DNA from: BACL21 sp038141525
Lineage (GTDB): Bacteria > Bacteroidota > Bacteroidia > Flavobacteriales > Flavobacteriaceae
Assembly: GCA_038141525.1 (NCBI GenBank)
Contig: JAYQIF010000008.1
Span: 620,001-684,000 of the forward strand
Direction: 5' to 3'
DNA length: 64,000 nucleotides
The number at the start of each line of letters is the position of its first letter. Position 1 is the first letter of the stretch. The notes beneath the pieces were generated by a model. That model was not told where the DNA came from. It worked only from the letters and a program-made list of their open reading frames with translations, and searched no databases. Shown in pieces: positions 28,753 to 38,200 of the stretch. A program made the position numbers and the translations under genes.

Positions 28753-29336
28753 TTATCTGACGAAATAGAAAAATAAAAAGAGATAAAGCCAAATCCATCG
28801 ACAAAATGCCAAAAAAGTGCGGCCAGTTCTACCCCCAAGGTTTTCCCCGAAACATAACGCTGTTTATAATGATTATAAATTACTACACTCAGCGCAATCA
28901 ACGCGGCCAGTACATGAAACAAGTGTAAAACCGCAATGAGAAAAATAAACGTATAAGCGATGCTGCTCGTAGGCCCTGTAAATGCATAACCCAACTCATT
29001 ATAGATCTGACTGAACCCCAAATATTGCAAAACCATGAAGGCAACACCAAGGAGCCATGTACTCCAAAGGAGCGCTGTACCCTGCTGATGTATCTCCTTT
29101 TTTATGGCTCTTTTGGCCCATTCAAATGTGAAGCTACTGCATAAAATGGCGATCAGGCTCCAACCAAATGCCGATGGTAATACTAAATTTTCTAACCAAT
29201 CTGCACGCTCCTTACTCACGACATAGGCACTGGTAAGTCCCGCAAAACTCATGGCCAGTGAAATCATGGAAAACCAAAGCAACATCTTTTTGGCTTTTCT
29301 TTTTTGCATTAATTCTGTCTGTTCACTCAAACTCAT
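28753..29336 (-). CDS. Cytochrome c oxidase subunit III, compact copy (one frameshift)
   Basis: This short subunit III is about 194 residues if repaired. It has five or so helices (AKKMLLWFSMISLAMSFAGL, FGWSLIAILCSSFTFEW, LLGVAFMVLQYLGFSQIY, FIFLIAVLHLFHVLAALI) and the ending WHFVDGIWLYLFLFFYFVR, which needs one base restored near 28795. Without it the frame runs on and overlaps the next gene. LHLFHVLAAL is the family His segment. The start ATG overlaps the ctaB stop (ATGA), so translation is coupled. Tandem subunit III genes are common in flavobacteria. Confidence 0.9.
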
Positions 29337-30229
29337 TGTATGATGTATTTGTCGATGATAAAAATAATCTGTAACAATGTAAGGTAAGCCACGCTTACCA
29401 ACATTAATTTCTTGGCCGCATCAGCAGTGCGCAAACGATACAAACGCAATGCTGCCCAGATCAACCATAATCCCAAAACGCTTATGACAAAACCAGAATA
29501 AAGACTAATTTGTAACGCGCCTGTTTTGTGCGCAACAGGGATCAAGGCCGTGAGCGCCGTCCATATGCTGTAGAGTACGATTTGTAGCGCAGTTCCTTTG
29601 TCGCGCTTCCCTGTCGGTAACATTTGAAATCCTGCCTTTTTATAATCCTCATCTAAGAACCACCCTATCGCCCAAAAGTGAGGAAATTGCCAGAAGAATT
29701 GAATCATAAACAAGGTACCTGGCTCAATCCCAAATGACCCTGTTGCTGCAACCCAACCTAACATAAATGGTATGGCCCCTGGAAAGGCACCAACAAAAAC
29801 CGATAGCGGAGTTTTGGTTTTTAGGGGCGTATAAACACTGACGTATAAAAAAATTGAGATGGCCCCAAACATCGCCGTCTTCGGATTGATCCAATAAAGC
29901 GCCGCTAAACCAGCAGTCGTTAAAACGAGCCCAATAGTCATAGCACTAATCACGCTCATATGGCCCGCCGGCAAGGGGCGTGATTTGGTACGATCCATCA
30001 GGGCATCTAAATCGCGCTCGATGATCTGATTAAATACATTGGAGGCCCCAACCATACAATAGCCACCGAGAATCAAGAGCATAAGCACCTCTAAATGAAG
30101 CGTATCTGCCCCCAACAAATAACCAGCAACAGATGAAAAAAGAACACTAATCGATAACCTGAACTTAGTTATTTCCTTGAACAGAGCCCATGAATTAGGA
30201 CGCTCGGATATGATTACTGTTTGCGACAA
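29333..30229 (-). CDS. ctaB: Protoheme IX farnesyltransferase (heme O synthase)
   Basis: CtaB adds a farnesyl group to heme b to make heme O, the precursor of heme A in aa3 oxidases. The 298-residue UbiA-family protein shows the Asp-rich motif NQIIERDLDALMDRTKSRPLPAG, and YVSVYTPLKTKTPLSVFVGAFPGAIPFMLGW, with about nine membrane helices. The only usable start is TTG 30229, since a stop codon lies three codons upstream in the same frame and no ATG occurs before the conserved core. The gene overlaps cox3 by 4 bases and heads the cox assembly operon. A gene for heme A synthase (CtaA) was not seen in this window. Confidence 0.94.
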   Translation of the reverse strand: MSQTVIISERPNSWALFKEITKFRLSISVLFSSVAGYLLGADTLHLEVLMLLILGGYCMVGASNVFNQIIERDLDALMDRTKSRPLPAGHMSVISAMTIGLVLTTAGLAALYWINPKTAMFGAISIFLYVSVYTPLKTKTPLSVFVGAFPGAIPFMLGWVAATGSFGIEPGTLFMIQFFWQFPHFWAIGWFLDEDYKKAGFQMLPTGKRDKGTALQIVLYSIWTALTALIPVAHKTGALQISLYSGFVISVLGLWLIWAALRLYRLRTADAAKKLMLVSVAYLTLLQIIFIIDKYIIQ

Positions 30230-30250
30230 TGGTGCGGATTAAACTGGACG

Positions 30251-30282
30251 CAAATATACGTGACTCCGCCCTTTTTTCACAA
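30251..30282 (-). promoter_or_regulatory. Promoter of the ctaB-cox3-cox4 operon
   Basis: On the minus strand the -7 box TATATTTG (30251-30258) matches TAnnTTTG, and a -33 TTG (30280-30282) lies 21 bases away, within the reported 17-23 range. This is the best two-part promoter match in the window. It faces away from the metallo-beta-lactamase-fold gene. Confidence 0.62.
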
Positions 30283-30322
30283 CATATAAATCATTAAGTT
30301 AGGGGCGTAATATTACTTTTAT

Positions 30323-30330
30323 TACCTTCG
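30323..30330 (+). promoter_or_regulatory. Putative -7 box of the metallo-beta-lactamase-fold gene
   Basis: TACCTTCG differs from TAnnTTTG at one position and lies 17 bases before the ATG. A -33 TTG is not clear. Confidence 0.35.
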
Positions 30331-30347
30331 AATTCTTAAATAAAATT

Positions 30348-31391
30348 ATGATGAATCGTCGTTTATTATTCAATACACTCCTCGCGCTTTTATGCACCAC
30401 TTTTTTAGCAGCCCAAGAAAAAGCCGAGGGCTCCAATGACTCACAATCTCAAAACAGTGGTGTGTTCGTTTCTGCAAAAAAAATAAAAGATAGTTTGTAT
30501 TATTTGAGCTATAAAAATACCAATGCAGTAGCCTTTTTGGGGCGAGATTATACAATGCTAATCGATGGTTTCGATGCCAAAGCAGCGCCACAAGCCTTAA
30601 CCACAGCCGGCCGCCTTTCTTTGAACCCTGTCAGATTTTTGATCAACACCCACCACCATAAAGACCATGCCGGGGGTAATGACTTTTACAGCAATTCTGG
30701 TGTCTCTGTGATGTGTCACAAGCAAACATATAACAATATTTGGGCCGATGCTAACCAAGATGAAATTGAAAAGATTAAAAGCGTAAAACAAAAATTTATC
30801 AATCAACAAAATAGCAATAAGGAGGTTGATCCAGAGGTCAACGCTAAAATCCAAAAACTACAAAAGGGAGGGCTCGAACAAGACTTGAATTATGCAGCGT
30901 TTTTATTTGGTGATGAATACGCTTTGAATCTTGTCAATGAAAATATAGAAGTCAGCCGCATCGTCAATGCGCATACATCGGGTGATGTTGTTGTTTACTT
31001 TAAAAATAACAATGTGCTGGCTTGTGGCGATTTAATGTTTAACGGCAGATATCCTTACATCGACGAAAACATGGGGGGCAACATTGAGAACTATATTGCA
31101 GCTTTGGATTATCTGGCCAAACTGTGTAATAATGACACCGTTATCGTACCAGGCCATGGCCCTCTTGCCTCAAAAAGTGATCTAGAAAGCTACAAACGCA
31201 TGCTCGAATATACCCAGAAAGGGGTGCAAATGGATTATTTACTGGGCAAAACACTTGAAGAAGTATTGGCCAACAAATCGATTACGGCCAACTTTGACGC
31301 GCAAGGTTATGGCAATGGTTATGTAAAGACAGAAGATTATGTCAGCATGCTGTATCGCGCTGCCAAAAAACGCTACCCAAAAAAGAAGTAA
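30348..31391 (+). CDS. Secreted metallo-beta-lactamase-fold hydrolase
   Basis: This 347-residue protein has a signal peptide (ends TTFLAAQ) and the metal-binding set of the superfamily: THHHKDHAGGN (HxHxDH), the next His in NAHTSGDVVVYF, and Asp in ACGDLMFNGRYPY, then VPGHGP near the end. This argues for a two-metal active site in the periplasm or outside. Many such exported proteins are not beta-lactamases, so I do not give a substrate. An insertion rich in Lys and Gln (about residues 140-175, KIKSVKQKFINQQ) lies between metal motifs. It stands alone, divergent from ctaB. It has no T9SS sorting domain. Confidence 0.88.
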   Translation: MMNRRLLFNTLLALLCTTFLAAQEKAEGSNDSQSQNSGVFVSAKKIKDSLYYLSYKNTNAVAFLGRDYTMLIDGFDAKAAPQALTTAGRLSLNPVRFLINTHHHKDHAGGNDFYSNSGVSVMCHKQTYNNIWADANQDEIEKIKSVKQKFINQQNSNKEVDPEVNAKIQKLQKGGLEQDLNYAAFLFGDEYALNLVNENIEVSRIVNAHTSGDVVVYFKNNNVLACGDLMFNGRYPYIDENMGGNIENYIAALDYLAKLCNNDTVIVPGHGPLASKSDLESYKRMLEYTQKGVQMDYLLGKTLEEVLANKSITANFDAQGYGNGYVKTEDYVSMLYRAAKKRYPKKK

Positions 31392-31500
31392 TTTTTCTTT
31401 GAGACGGGCATAATTTTAACAGCATGTGGTTGTTCGGGGCCATCCAGCCGATGCGTTTGGTTAGGAGACCCTGCATAATTGCCCTATCGGATTGATTTGA

Positions 31501-33672
31501 TCAGAAATCGCGATACCAATTAAATAAATCGGTGCGCAAGCCCAAACTCCACCAGGTGGTCTCGAGCTTTTGATTGGGCACTTCGGATACTTCTGGATTA
31601 AACGAGCGAAATATAACTCTCGCAAATATTTTGAGTTGGGACGCTGGATTGATGACATACCCGCCGTCGAGCTCAAGATGTCGAAAATCAACGGTATTCC
31701 CCTGGCCCAATTCGTGGTTGAGATCCCCCTCACGAAAATCCTCGCTTCCATAAATCGATCCTCCGTAAAATACATCTGAATCCGGATCCATAAATTCGAG
31801 CCCTCGAGTTGCCTGAATATATTTTACACTGCCATAAAAACGCTCATAACGATAGCGCGCGACGGCAAGTAATTCAGAAAAGTTAGTGCCTAAAGTGTGG
31901 GCCATTGATTGATTGTTATGACCATAATTCAAGACTACAGTATTATGGCTATAAGTAAACGGTCTAACACGGTTGTACTCGAGTTGTAAGTTCAAGTTCG
32001 GTAGGCCGAATGCCGAATAGTATTTTGCCCCAAGCTGATAGGCAGTTTTGTTTTTATAACTGCCGTTTTTGGCCGATACATCTGAAGAGGAAAATTCATC
32101 GACAAGCAGCTGACCGTAAATGTTAAATCGATCACTCCACTTATATTTATAAGTCAATCCCAACAGCGCATTACCTCCACGAGATCCTGTCGAAAACTCA
32201 ATCGCCCGATAGAAAACGATCGGGTTCAAATAATTTAAATCAAATCCACGGTCATTATCGTTTTCCCAAACCACGGTCTCAAAAAATCCAAGATTCAAAC
32301 GATTGCTTACGTTATAGCTGAGATAGTGGTTGGCCATGTATTTTGTGCGAAATGAACCATCGGCAGTCACCTCTGGACGAACATCTCTTAGAGACATCCA
32401 CGTATTGGTATACTTTAGCTTCCAGACAGTGGTATTGAGTTGCAAATATGGGTAAGGACTCGCATTATCGCTGAGCAGCAACGAACGGTAGCCATCGCCA
32501 ATAAACTGTTTACCATGACCAAATTGCAGGTTAAAAAATTTGTTGGGGGTATAGGAGACATAGCCTGTGGCAATCGGATAATCGTAACTGTCCGTCCTAA
32601 ATTCTTTTGCAATACCAAACCCCGGGATGATGGCAGGATTCCCTCCATCTGGCCTTATAGACTCTGCGTAGGCATTAAAGTACTCGGCAAATCGACCTTG
32701 ACTCTCGTAGACCACAGCACTGATATTGATCTTATCGCCCAATCCCCCCTGAAGATGCACCAAACGCGTATTGTTGTAGGTCTCTAGATTGCCATCGCGA
32801 CCCGTCTCAATATCTAAGCCTGGATCAAGGGTAAACCAATAGTCCTGAGCGGCAAAAGCAACCATATGCTCGTTCCACCATTTACGTCCCAACCATGTTT
32901 TTCGCGGTTTTTTCAATCTGCTATCGGCGGCCTTAAGGTTGTAGTAAGACTGCACCTCAGAAAAACGATAAGGCTTTTGGGCTGTGTGATTATTGGACCC
33001 TACTTGGTTCATGGCTCTATCAAATTCATCGTATCGACGATGGGAAAGCGGTATCAATACCCCGCTTTGATACCCTTGACCCTGATATTGATCCTGCGCT
33101 ACCGCACCGAATTCATCGCTTTTTGATCGTGAAAAACTCTTTATGTTTACGGTCTTCTCTTGCGGCCGAGCATCGCTACTCTGGCCTGATATTAGCAGGG
33201 ACTCAGAGTTTTTAATCAAGTCCATAGACCATTGACCATCATTCAATTCCCCGGGAGAAAAATACAGCCTAAATTGCATATAAATGGCCCGACCATTGTA
33301 GCTGGCTGGCTCTACTGGGGCTAAAGAGGAGAAAAATTCTTGCAGATTCTCGCGCAGTTGCTCCGAGGGGCTGTCGATATAACGCACCACAAAGCGCCCA
33401 GTTTTGTCCACTTCAAATAGAACTGAAACCTGATCCTTTGAGACGTCTGCTGTATTCCAACCCTGAGCGGCTTCACGAACTAACAAATTAATTTGCGCAC
33501 TGAAACATCCGGGTAACTCGGCAGAATCCACATCGCCACAAGCCTCAAATTTAGGATAATGCATTAAAGGATCATTCCATTGCTGACCCCATAGTTGAGA
33601 TCCACAAAGTCCTGTCAAAAGACACACCAAAATTAAGCGCCTCGCCGCAGATTTAAATGATCCTATTTGCAT
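31501..33672 (-). CDS. Wzi/RemB-like outer-membrane beta-barrel protein
   Basis: This 723-residue protein (ATG 33672; a TTG 27 bases upstream also reads in frame) has a signal peptide (LILVCLLTGLCGSQLWGQ). An N-terminal segment with SVLFEVDKTGRFVVRYIDSPSEQL resembles a TonB C-terminal-like domain. From about residue 260 a long barrel domain follows with many aromatic, even-spaced strands, such as PNKFFNLQFGHGKQFIGDGYRSLLLSDNASPYP, and it ends in Phe (LFNWYRDF). This combination matches the flavobacterial capsule-assembly Wzi/RemB group. It is 3' of tonB behind a terminator and may be expressed by read-through or on its own promoter. The role in gliding or capsule is inference. Confidence 0.75.
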   Translation of the reverse strand: MQIGSFKSAARRLILVCLLTGLCGSQLWGQQWNDPLMHYPKFEACGDVDSAELPGCFSAQINLLVREAAQGWNTADVSKDQVSVLFEVDKTGRFVVRYIDSPSEQLRENLQEFFSSLAPVEPASYNGRAIYMQFRLYFSPGELNDGQWSMDLIKNSESLLISGQSSDARPQEKTVNIKSFSRSKSDEFGAVAQDQYQGQGYQSGVLIPLSHRRYDEFDRAMNQVGSNNHTAQKPYRFSEVQSYYNLKAADSRLKKPRKTWLGRKWWNEHMVAFAAQDYWFTLDPGLDIETGRDGNLETYNNTRLVHLQGGLGDKINISAVVYESQGRFAEYFNAYAESIRPDGGNPAIIPGFGIAKEFRTDSYDYPIATGYVSYTPNKFFNLQFGHGKQFIGDGYRSLLLSDNASPYPYLQLNTTVWKLKYTNTWMSLRDVRPEVTADGSFRTKYMANHYLSYNVSNRLNLGFFETVVWENDNDRGFDLNYLNPIVFYRAIEFSTGSRGGNALLGLTYKYKWSDRFNIYGQLLVDEFSSSDVSAKNGSYKNKTAYQLGAKYYSAFGLPNLNLQLEYNRVRPFTYSHNTVVLNYGHNNQSMAHTLGTNFSELLAVARYRYERFYGSVKYIQATRGLEFMDPDSDVFYGGSIYGSEDFREGDLNHELGQGNTVDFRHLELDGGYVINPASQLKIFARVIFRSFNPEVSEVPNQKLETTWWSLGLRTDLFNWYRDF

Positions 33673-33690
33673 AAATAATATTCGAGCTTT

Positions 33691-33725
33691 TAAACACAAA
33701 CGCCCCCATGATATTTATGGAGGCG
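33691..33725 (-). terminator. Rho-independent terminator after tonB
   Basis: On the minus strand CGCCTCCAT pairs with ATGGGGGCG around loop AAATATC (one G-T pair), followed by TTTGTGTTT. It lies 25 bases after the tonB stop and just before the RemB-like start. Confidence 0.75.
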
Positions 33726-33749
33726 ATTGAATGTATTGTGAAATCGCTG

Positions 33750-34466
33750 TTAGTTCTCGACTTGGAACAAAATAGGCAAAGCATACAACACCCCTACTGG
33801 CTGACCACGTTGCTTTCCTGGGGTCATCTTAGGTAGTGCCTTGACCACATCAATGGCTTCTTGCTCCAATCGAGGGTGCGGCGCACGAGCACGTACGTCT
33901 ACCACTTTACCATTTTTATCAATTTTGAACTGTACTGAAATTCTTTGACGCCCTTCAAGACCTAAATCATTGGCAAGATCTGTGTCGAACTTACGTTGAA
34001 CGAATTTCATGACTTTCTCGGACATACACGCCTTTTTGGCGTCGTTGTTACCTGCTTTCTCGCATCCAGGAAATACAGGTACATTTTCAATTACCGCAAA
34101 AGGTACGTCATCGATTTCTTCCTCGACTTCTTCGATTTCTTCAATCTCAATCACTTCTTCAGCATCGGTCTCTGTAGATTCAATAATTGTTTCTTCTACT
34201 TCCTCATCATCTTCTACTACTTCAATAACTTCTGGCGCCGGCGGTGGCGGTGGTGGTGGCGGTGGTGGTGTCAGAATCTGTGTCACAGGCACATCTTCCA
34301 AAAGATCATCTCCCACATCGAGCATATCTCGGCCCAAGTTGTCGCGATCATAAGTTTTCCATTCCACGGCTTGCCATGCCACGAAGAGCATAAAAACCAA
34401 TCCGGAAAGCAAATAGATGCTGCTCCACTGGTTTAAATCGGCTTTTGGATTTTTTTTCGGTTCCAT
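33750..34466 (-). CDS. TonB-family energy transducer
   Basis: This 238-residue protein has one membrane anchor (IYLLSGLVFMLFVAWQAVEW, about 17-36), a rigid linker starting with ten consecutive prolines and continuing as an acidic Glu/Ile/Val region (EVIEIEEIEEVEEEID), and a C-terminal TonB domain (QRISVQFKIDKNGKVVDVRARAPHPRLEQEAIDVVKALPKM). The TonB domain would carry proton-motive force to outer-membrane receptors. The Pro-Glu linker is a typical TonB design, though more acidic than the Pro-Lys linkers of Proteobacteria. CEK and CMSEK give two Cys that could form a disulfide. It follows vanZ, 60 bases away. Confidence 0.93.
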   Translation of the reverse strand: MEPKKNPKADLNQWSSIYLLSGLVFMLFVAWQAVEWKTYDRDNLGRDMLDVGDDLLEDVPVTQILTPPPPPPPPPPAPEVIEVVEDDEEVEETIIESTETDAEEVIEIEEIEEVEEEIDDVPFAVIENVPVFPGCEKAGNNDAKKACMSEKVMKFVQRKFDTDLANDLGLEGRQRISVQFKIDKNGKVVDVRARAPHPRLEQEAIDVVKALPKMTPGKQRGQPVGVLYALPILFQVEN

Positions 34467-34526
34467 ACTGAGTTGTTTATAGCGTTGCTAAAATAGATAA
34501 AAAAAATGGGGTTTAAAAAACCTAAT

Positions 34527-34910
34527 TTACCCTTTTTGTAAGTATAATTTTTCCTTAACGTTGAATACAATTAATCCCAACAAAATCCCGACACTATTGG
34601 CCACAACATCCATCAAATCCCCAGTGCGTGATGTGTAGAAATTCTCTTGAAGGACTTCAATAATAATGCCATAAAACAAAAGGCAAAGTATAAGCCCTAT
34701 TCCAGAACCAAAGATCGTGGATCTAGTTTTCAATGCCGAGGCCCATAAAAAATAAAGCATCCCAAAGACTACAAAATGCGCCCATTTATCGGCCATAGGC
34801 ACATCTAAGTCTGGCAATTCTGGAGCTGGCCAAAGCATAGCAAAGGTGGCCCCTATTTGCGCTGCAATGGCAAGCCAAACAACTGTTTTACCCTCCAATA
34901 AGCGCAGCAT
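34527..34910 (-). CDS. VanZ family membrane protein
   Basis: I chose ATG 34910 (127 residues); ATG 34952 would overlap gcvH by more than 60 bases. The protein has four predicted helices (VVWLAIAAQIGATFAMLW, WAHFVVFGMLYFLWA, GIGLILCLLFYGIIIEV, VANSVGILLGLIVF) and the VanZ motifs DKWAHFVVFGMLYF and ENFYTSRTGDLMDVVANSVG. VanZ proteins alter sensitivity to teicoplanin in enterococci, but for most family members the role is unknown. The gene overlaps the end of gcvH by 23 bases, so it is probably in the sprA-gcvH transcript. Confidence 0.87.
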   Translation of the reverse strand: MLRLLEGKTVVWLAIAAQIGATFAMLWPAPELPDLDVPMADKWAHFVVFGMLYFLWASALKTRSTIFGSGIGLILCLLFYGIIIEVLQENFYTSRTGDLMDVVANSVGILLGLIVFNVKEKLYLQKG

Positions 34911-35267
34911 AATCCTCCGCGGATAAAAGATGCTCGAGCTGTGATTCATCACTCATCTTGATCTTGATCATCCAACCCGCACCGTATGGATCTGAATTCA
35001 CAAGCTCCGGCTCTCCCTCCAAGGTGTCGTTGAATTCAATTATTTCTCCAGACACTGGCAAGAACAAATCTGAAACTGTTTTTACAGCTTCTACGGTACC
35101 AAAACAGCGTCCATGTCTAAAGTCTCATCTAAAGTTTCGACTTCCACATAAACGATGTCTCCAAGCTCACCTTGAGCAAAATCAGTAATGCCTACAGTGG
35201 CCACATCGCCATCGATCAAGACCCACTCGTGGTCTTTGGTGTACTTTAATTCGGCTGGTATATTCAT
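34888..35267 (-). CDS. gcvH: Glycine cleavage system H protein (one frameshift)
   Basis: GcvH is the lipoylated carrier protein of glycine cleavage, shuttling the methylamine group in the cytoplasm. The repaired protein has 126 residues: it starts NIPAELKYTKDHEWV, has GITDFAQGELGDIVYVE, the lipoylation lysine in AVFGTVEAVKTVSDLF, and GEPELVNSDPYGAGWMIKI. The frame is broken near 35103, where an A run has four A where five are needed. Restoring it joins the halves exactly at DAVFGTVEAVK. Length and motifs are standard. It sits 32 bases after sprA and overlaps vanZ. The P, T and L proteins are not in this window. Confidence 0.92.
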
Positions 35268-35299
35268 AGTGTAAACGGTTAAATGTTAGTTAATGTCTG

Positions 35300-38200
35300 T
35301 TAGTTACCAAAATTATAGCGCAGGGTAAATCCACTGCGAATTGTGGTCTGTGGAAAGGCTGTACTGATCGCATATTCAGAGAACGTATGATCATAGAAAA
35401 ATAAGGCCGTTAAGTTCTTAGTCAAGGCGTAATCGCTCGAGAACTGAAGACCATAAATGGTTTGCCCTGCCGTGGTTTGGTTATTGTCAACGTCTAAATA
35501 ACGAATGATTGTCTTATTATCTCTGACCGAAAAGTCTAACTTAAAATTCAGGTCGCTTTTCATGACAGAACGATTACCCCCAAAGTTCGTGGCGATACGC
35601 AAATCCTTGATGCGATAACCCAATCCGAGAATCAGCTCCTGACCTTGAATTTCGGTCATTAAATTATTGGCAAAACTCAATGAAAGCGCTCTGTCTTTTC
35701 TTATTTCAGCCAAAATCTTAACGGAATTCATCATCTCAAAATCAACCTTGATTAATGGTGAAAATTGTTCGGTTAAATTGACATTGTTCAAAATAATTTC
35801 AGGTTTAAAATTGCCTGATTGATCTTTTTCTGTTGGATCCAATCGATTGAAATCCAGATTTGTCTGAAACTGATTCAGTGTGTAAGCCGCTCGATATCCG
35901 TGTTGCACGGAGAAGCGCTTGAATCGCTTTTTGAACCAATCCATTTTCATGAAACCGGTATACTTAAGATCCCAGTTAGGCAATGGAATATCCCTGAATA
36001 TCCCAGAGCGTTCTTTACCCGCATCACTTCCGCGATAGGCCGCAACAAAGGCCGGCAGCAAGACTTGTTGACTGTTTTTGCCAAATCCTTCGGGGTACCC
36101 CTCTTCATCCACAGGGTAAGCAGCTGTTCCGTAAAAACGCTCTGCCAAACGCTGAGCAATGGTCAAACGATTGGTTTTAAACGTCTCAAAAGCCTCGGAT
36201 CCAAACTCATCGCTGGGACTGAAAGCGGTACCAATCAGAACAGTGGAAATATTAAAGTTACCAAAAGTGTTCGGCGTCAAGGAACGATATAGCCCATCTT
36301 CAATGATATAATTTTCGGCAAAATTCTCCGAATACAAACGTGAAGCATTAAAATCAATTTTTAAGTCATCGAACAGTTCTGTATTGACTTGCATATCGAG
36401 TTGACGACTCTCCACTTCGGTATATTGCTGATTAAATTCAGGAAAAATAGTCAACCAACCCTTACGTGCGGCTAGGTCGCGTACCTCGGCTTGTGATCCA
36501 AAAACAAATCCAGAGGTTGGGCGCAGAGAACCTCCAAAACCAACCGACGGCAGATAGCCCGGCAAGAAAATACCGTTGTTCTCTAGATAATTGACTTGAG
36601 CCTTTTTCACTGAGGTGGCCACACCAATAAGTGCATTGATCACCTTTTGTCCCGGCGAAAGTTTGCGCGCCGGTGCTGAAGGTCGCCCTGCTCCATTGCG
36701 CATGGCCATAATTTGATCGCGCTTGCTTAAGTTCTCGCCTTTGCCCTCAGCGCCACCAAGGAGCGATTTGCTTCCCTGACGCTCTTGGTCGCCGTTATCT
36801 GATCCAGTGAGTTTTTTGAGACCGATATAACGATACAAGCTCGTTAAATCTAAATTTGAATTAATGCGATGCGTGCTGGCGTTTTGGACAGAATTTCCTA
36901 GGTCATAAAACACAGAAGGGCCCCCGTCATCGGAAGGAATTTCTACATTACTGAACAGATCACTGCCATCTTGCCACTGATAATCCCCCTGATAGGAATA
37001 AGTCGCTCGAATCCACTTGAGAAACGGGAATTTTGAGGTAGGCAAATCATAATTGACCTGTAAGGACTGAACGTGTTGATTGGGGTCTCCAACTTCAAAG
37101 AATCCATCCCAAATCCCAATGGTATTGTCTACCAAGCCACCATCTATATAGTTGTTGACGATTCGGTTATTTGCCGCATTAAAATTAAAGCGCAAGGACT
37201 TGGTTAAATTATAATTCACTGTATACTGCCAATCGAACATGAAATTGCGTTGATACAAGGTTGGCAGGCCTATTTGGCCAGGCAGTAAATTGAGTTCTCG
37301 GAATTTTTGTTGATTAAAATTCCTGATAATATTACTGCTCACCGTCACATTACTCGGTAATGGATTAAAGTTAAAGTCCTTGAGCCACTGCCAATAGCGC
37401 CCCATAAACAAACTGTCATTTTTCTTAAACGGCTCTAGTGGTTTATTGTTAAAGCTGTAATCGTAGGTCCCGCCTAATCGAACACTTTGATCCATAGCCG
37501 ACTCTACCTCGAAATCATGATGTTCTTCCTCATTATAGGAATAAGAGAAGGTAAAGTTCTCTACATCATAGGGCATTGGTTTGGATTCGTTCTCTTGAGA
37601 GCGATTCTTACGTACGCCAATAAAATTAATGCTCTGCCGCTTGGTGTAGTTAACAGATTGTTCTTCAATGGCATCACGTGTGGCTGCATCGGGCGCATTA
37701 TCGAGTCGTTCCTGTAGTACGATATCGTCAAACTCTGGATCGTATTTAGGAGTGATTAATTCCTCTTGAATGCCGTAATTAAACGGCAATTGAATCCCCC
37801 ATTTTTTTGGCAATAACTGCCCTAGATTAATGTTGGTGACGATATCGTATTGCTGCAGGTCTTCTAAGCTCCGTTGATTGGGGCCTTGTTCGATAGAGCC
37901 AAACCCAATAGTACTGGTACGACCGGTAGCACTAATGTCGGCAAAGTCGGCAATATTGGCATCCATATTGGCCACTGCGGCCCAGCCCCCTTTATTTTCC
38001 AGTTCGCTCATGCGCAGTTCGTTGAACCAAACCTCCCCACAGACATTGGTGTTGTTTTTGTTGCGCAGGCCGACCATAATTACACGAACATTACCAAAAC
38101 TCGGGTTGCCTTTTATACCGATGCGCAGTGGGTTGGAAGAACCGACAAAACTCGGATCTAACTCCGCTTGGTCGTAATAAACAACTTCGGTTGGGTCGAC

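Noticed and set aside
31392..31500. Terminator between the metallo-beta-lactamase-fold gene and the RemB-like gene
   Set aside because: No convincing stem with a T-tract was found in these 109 bases.
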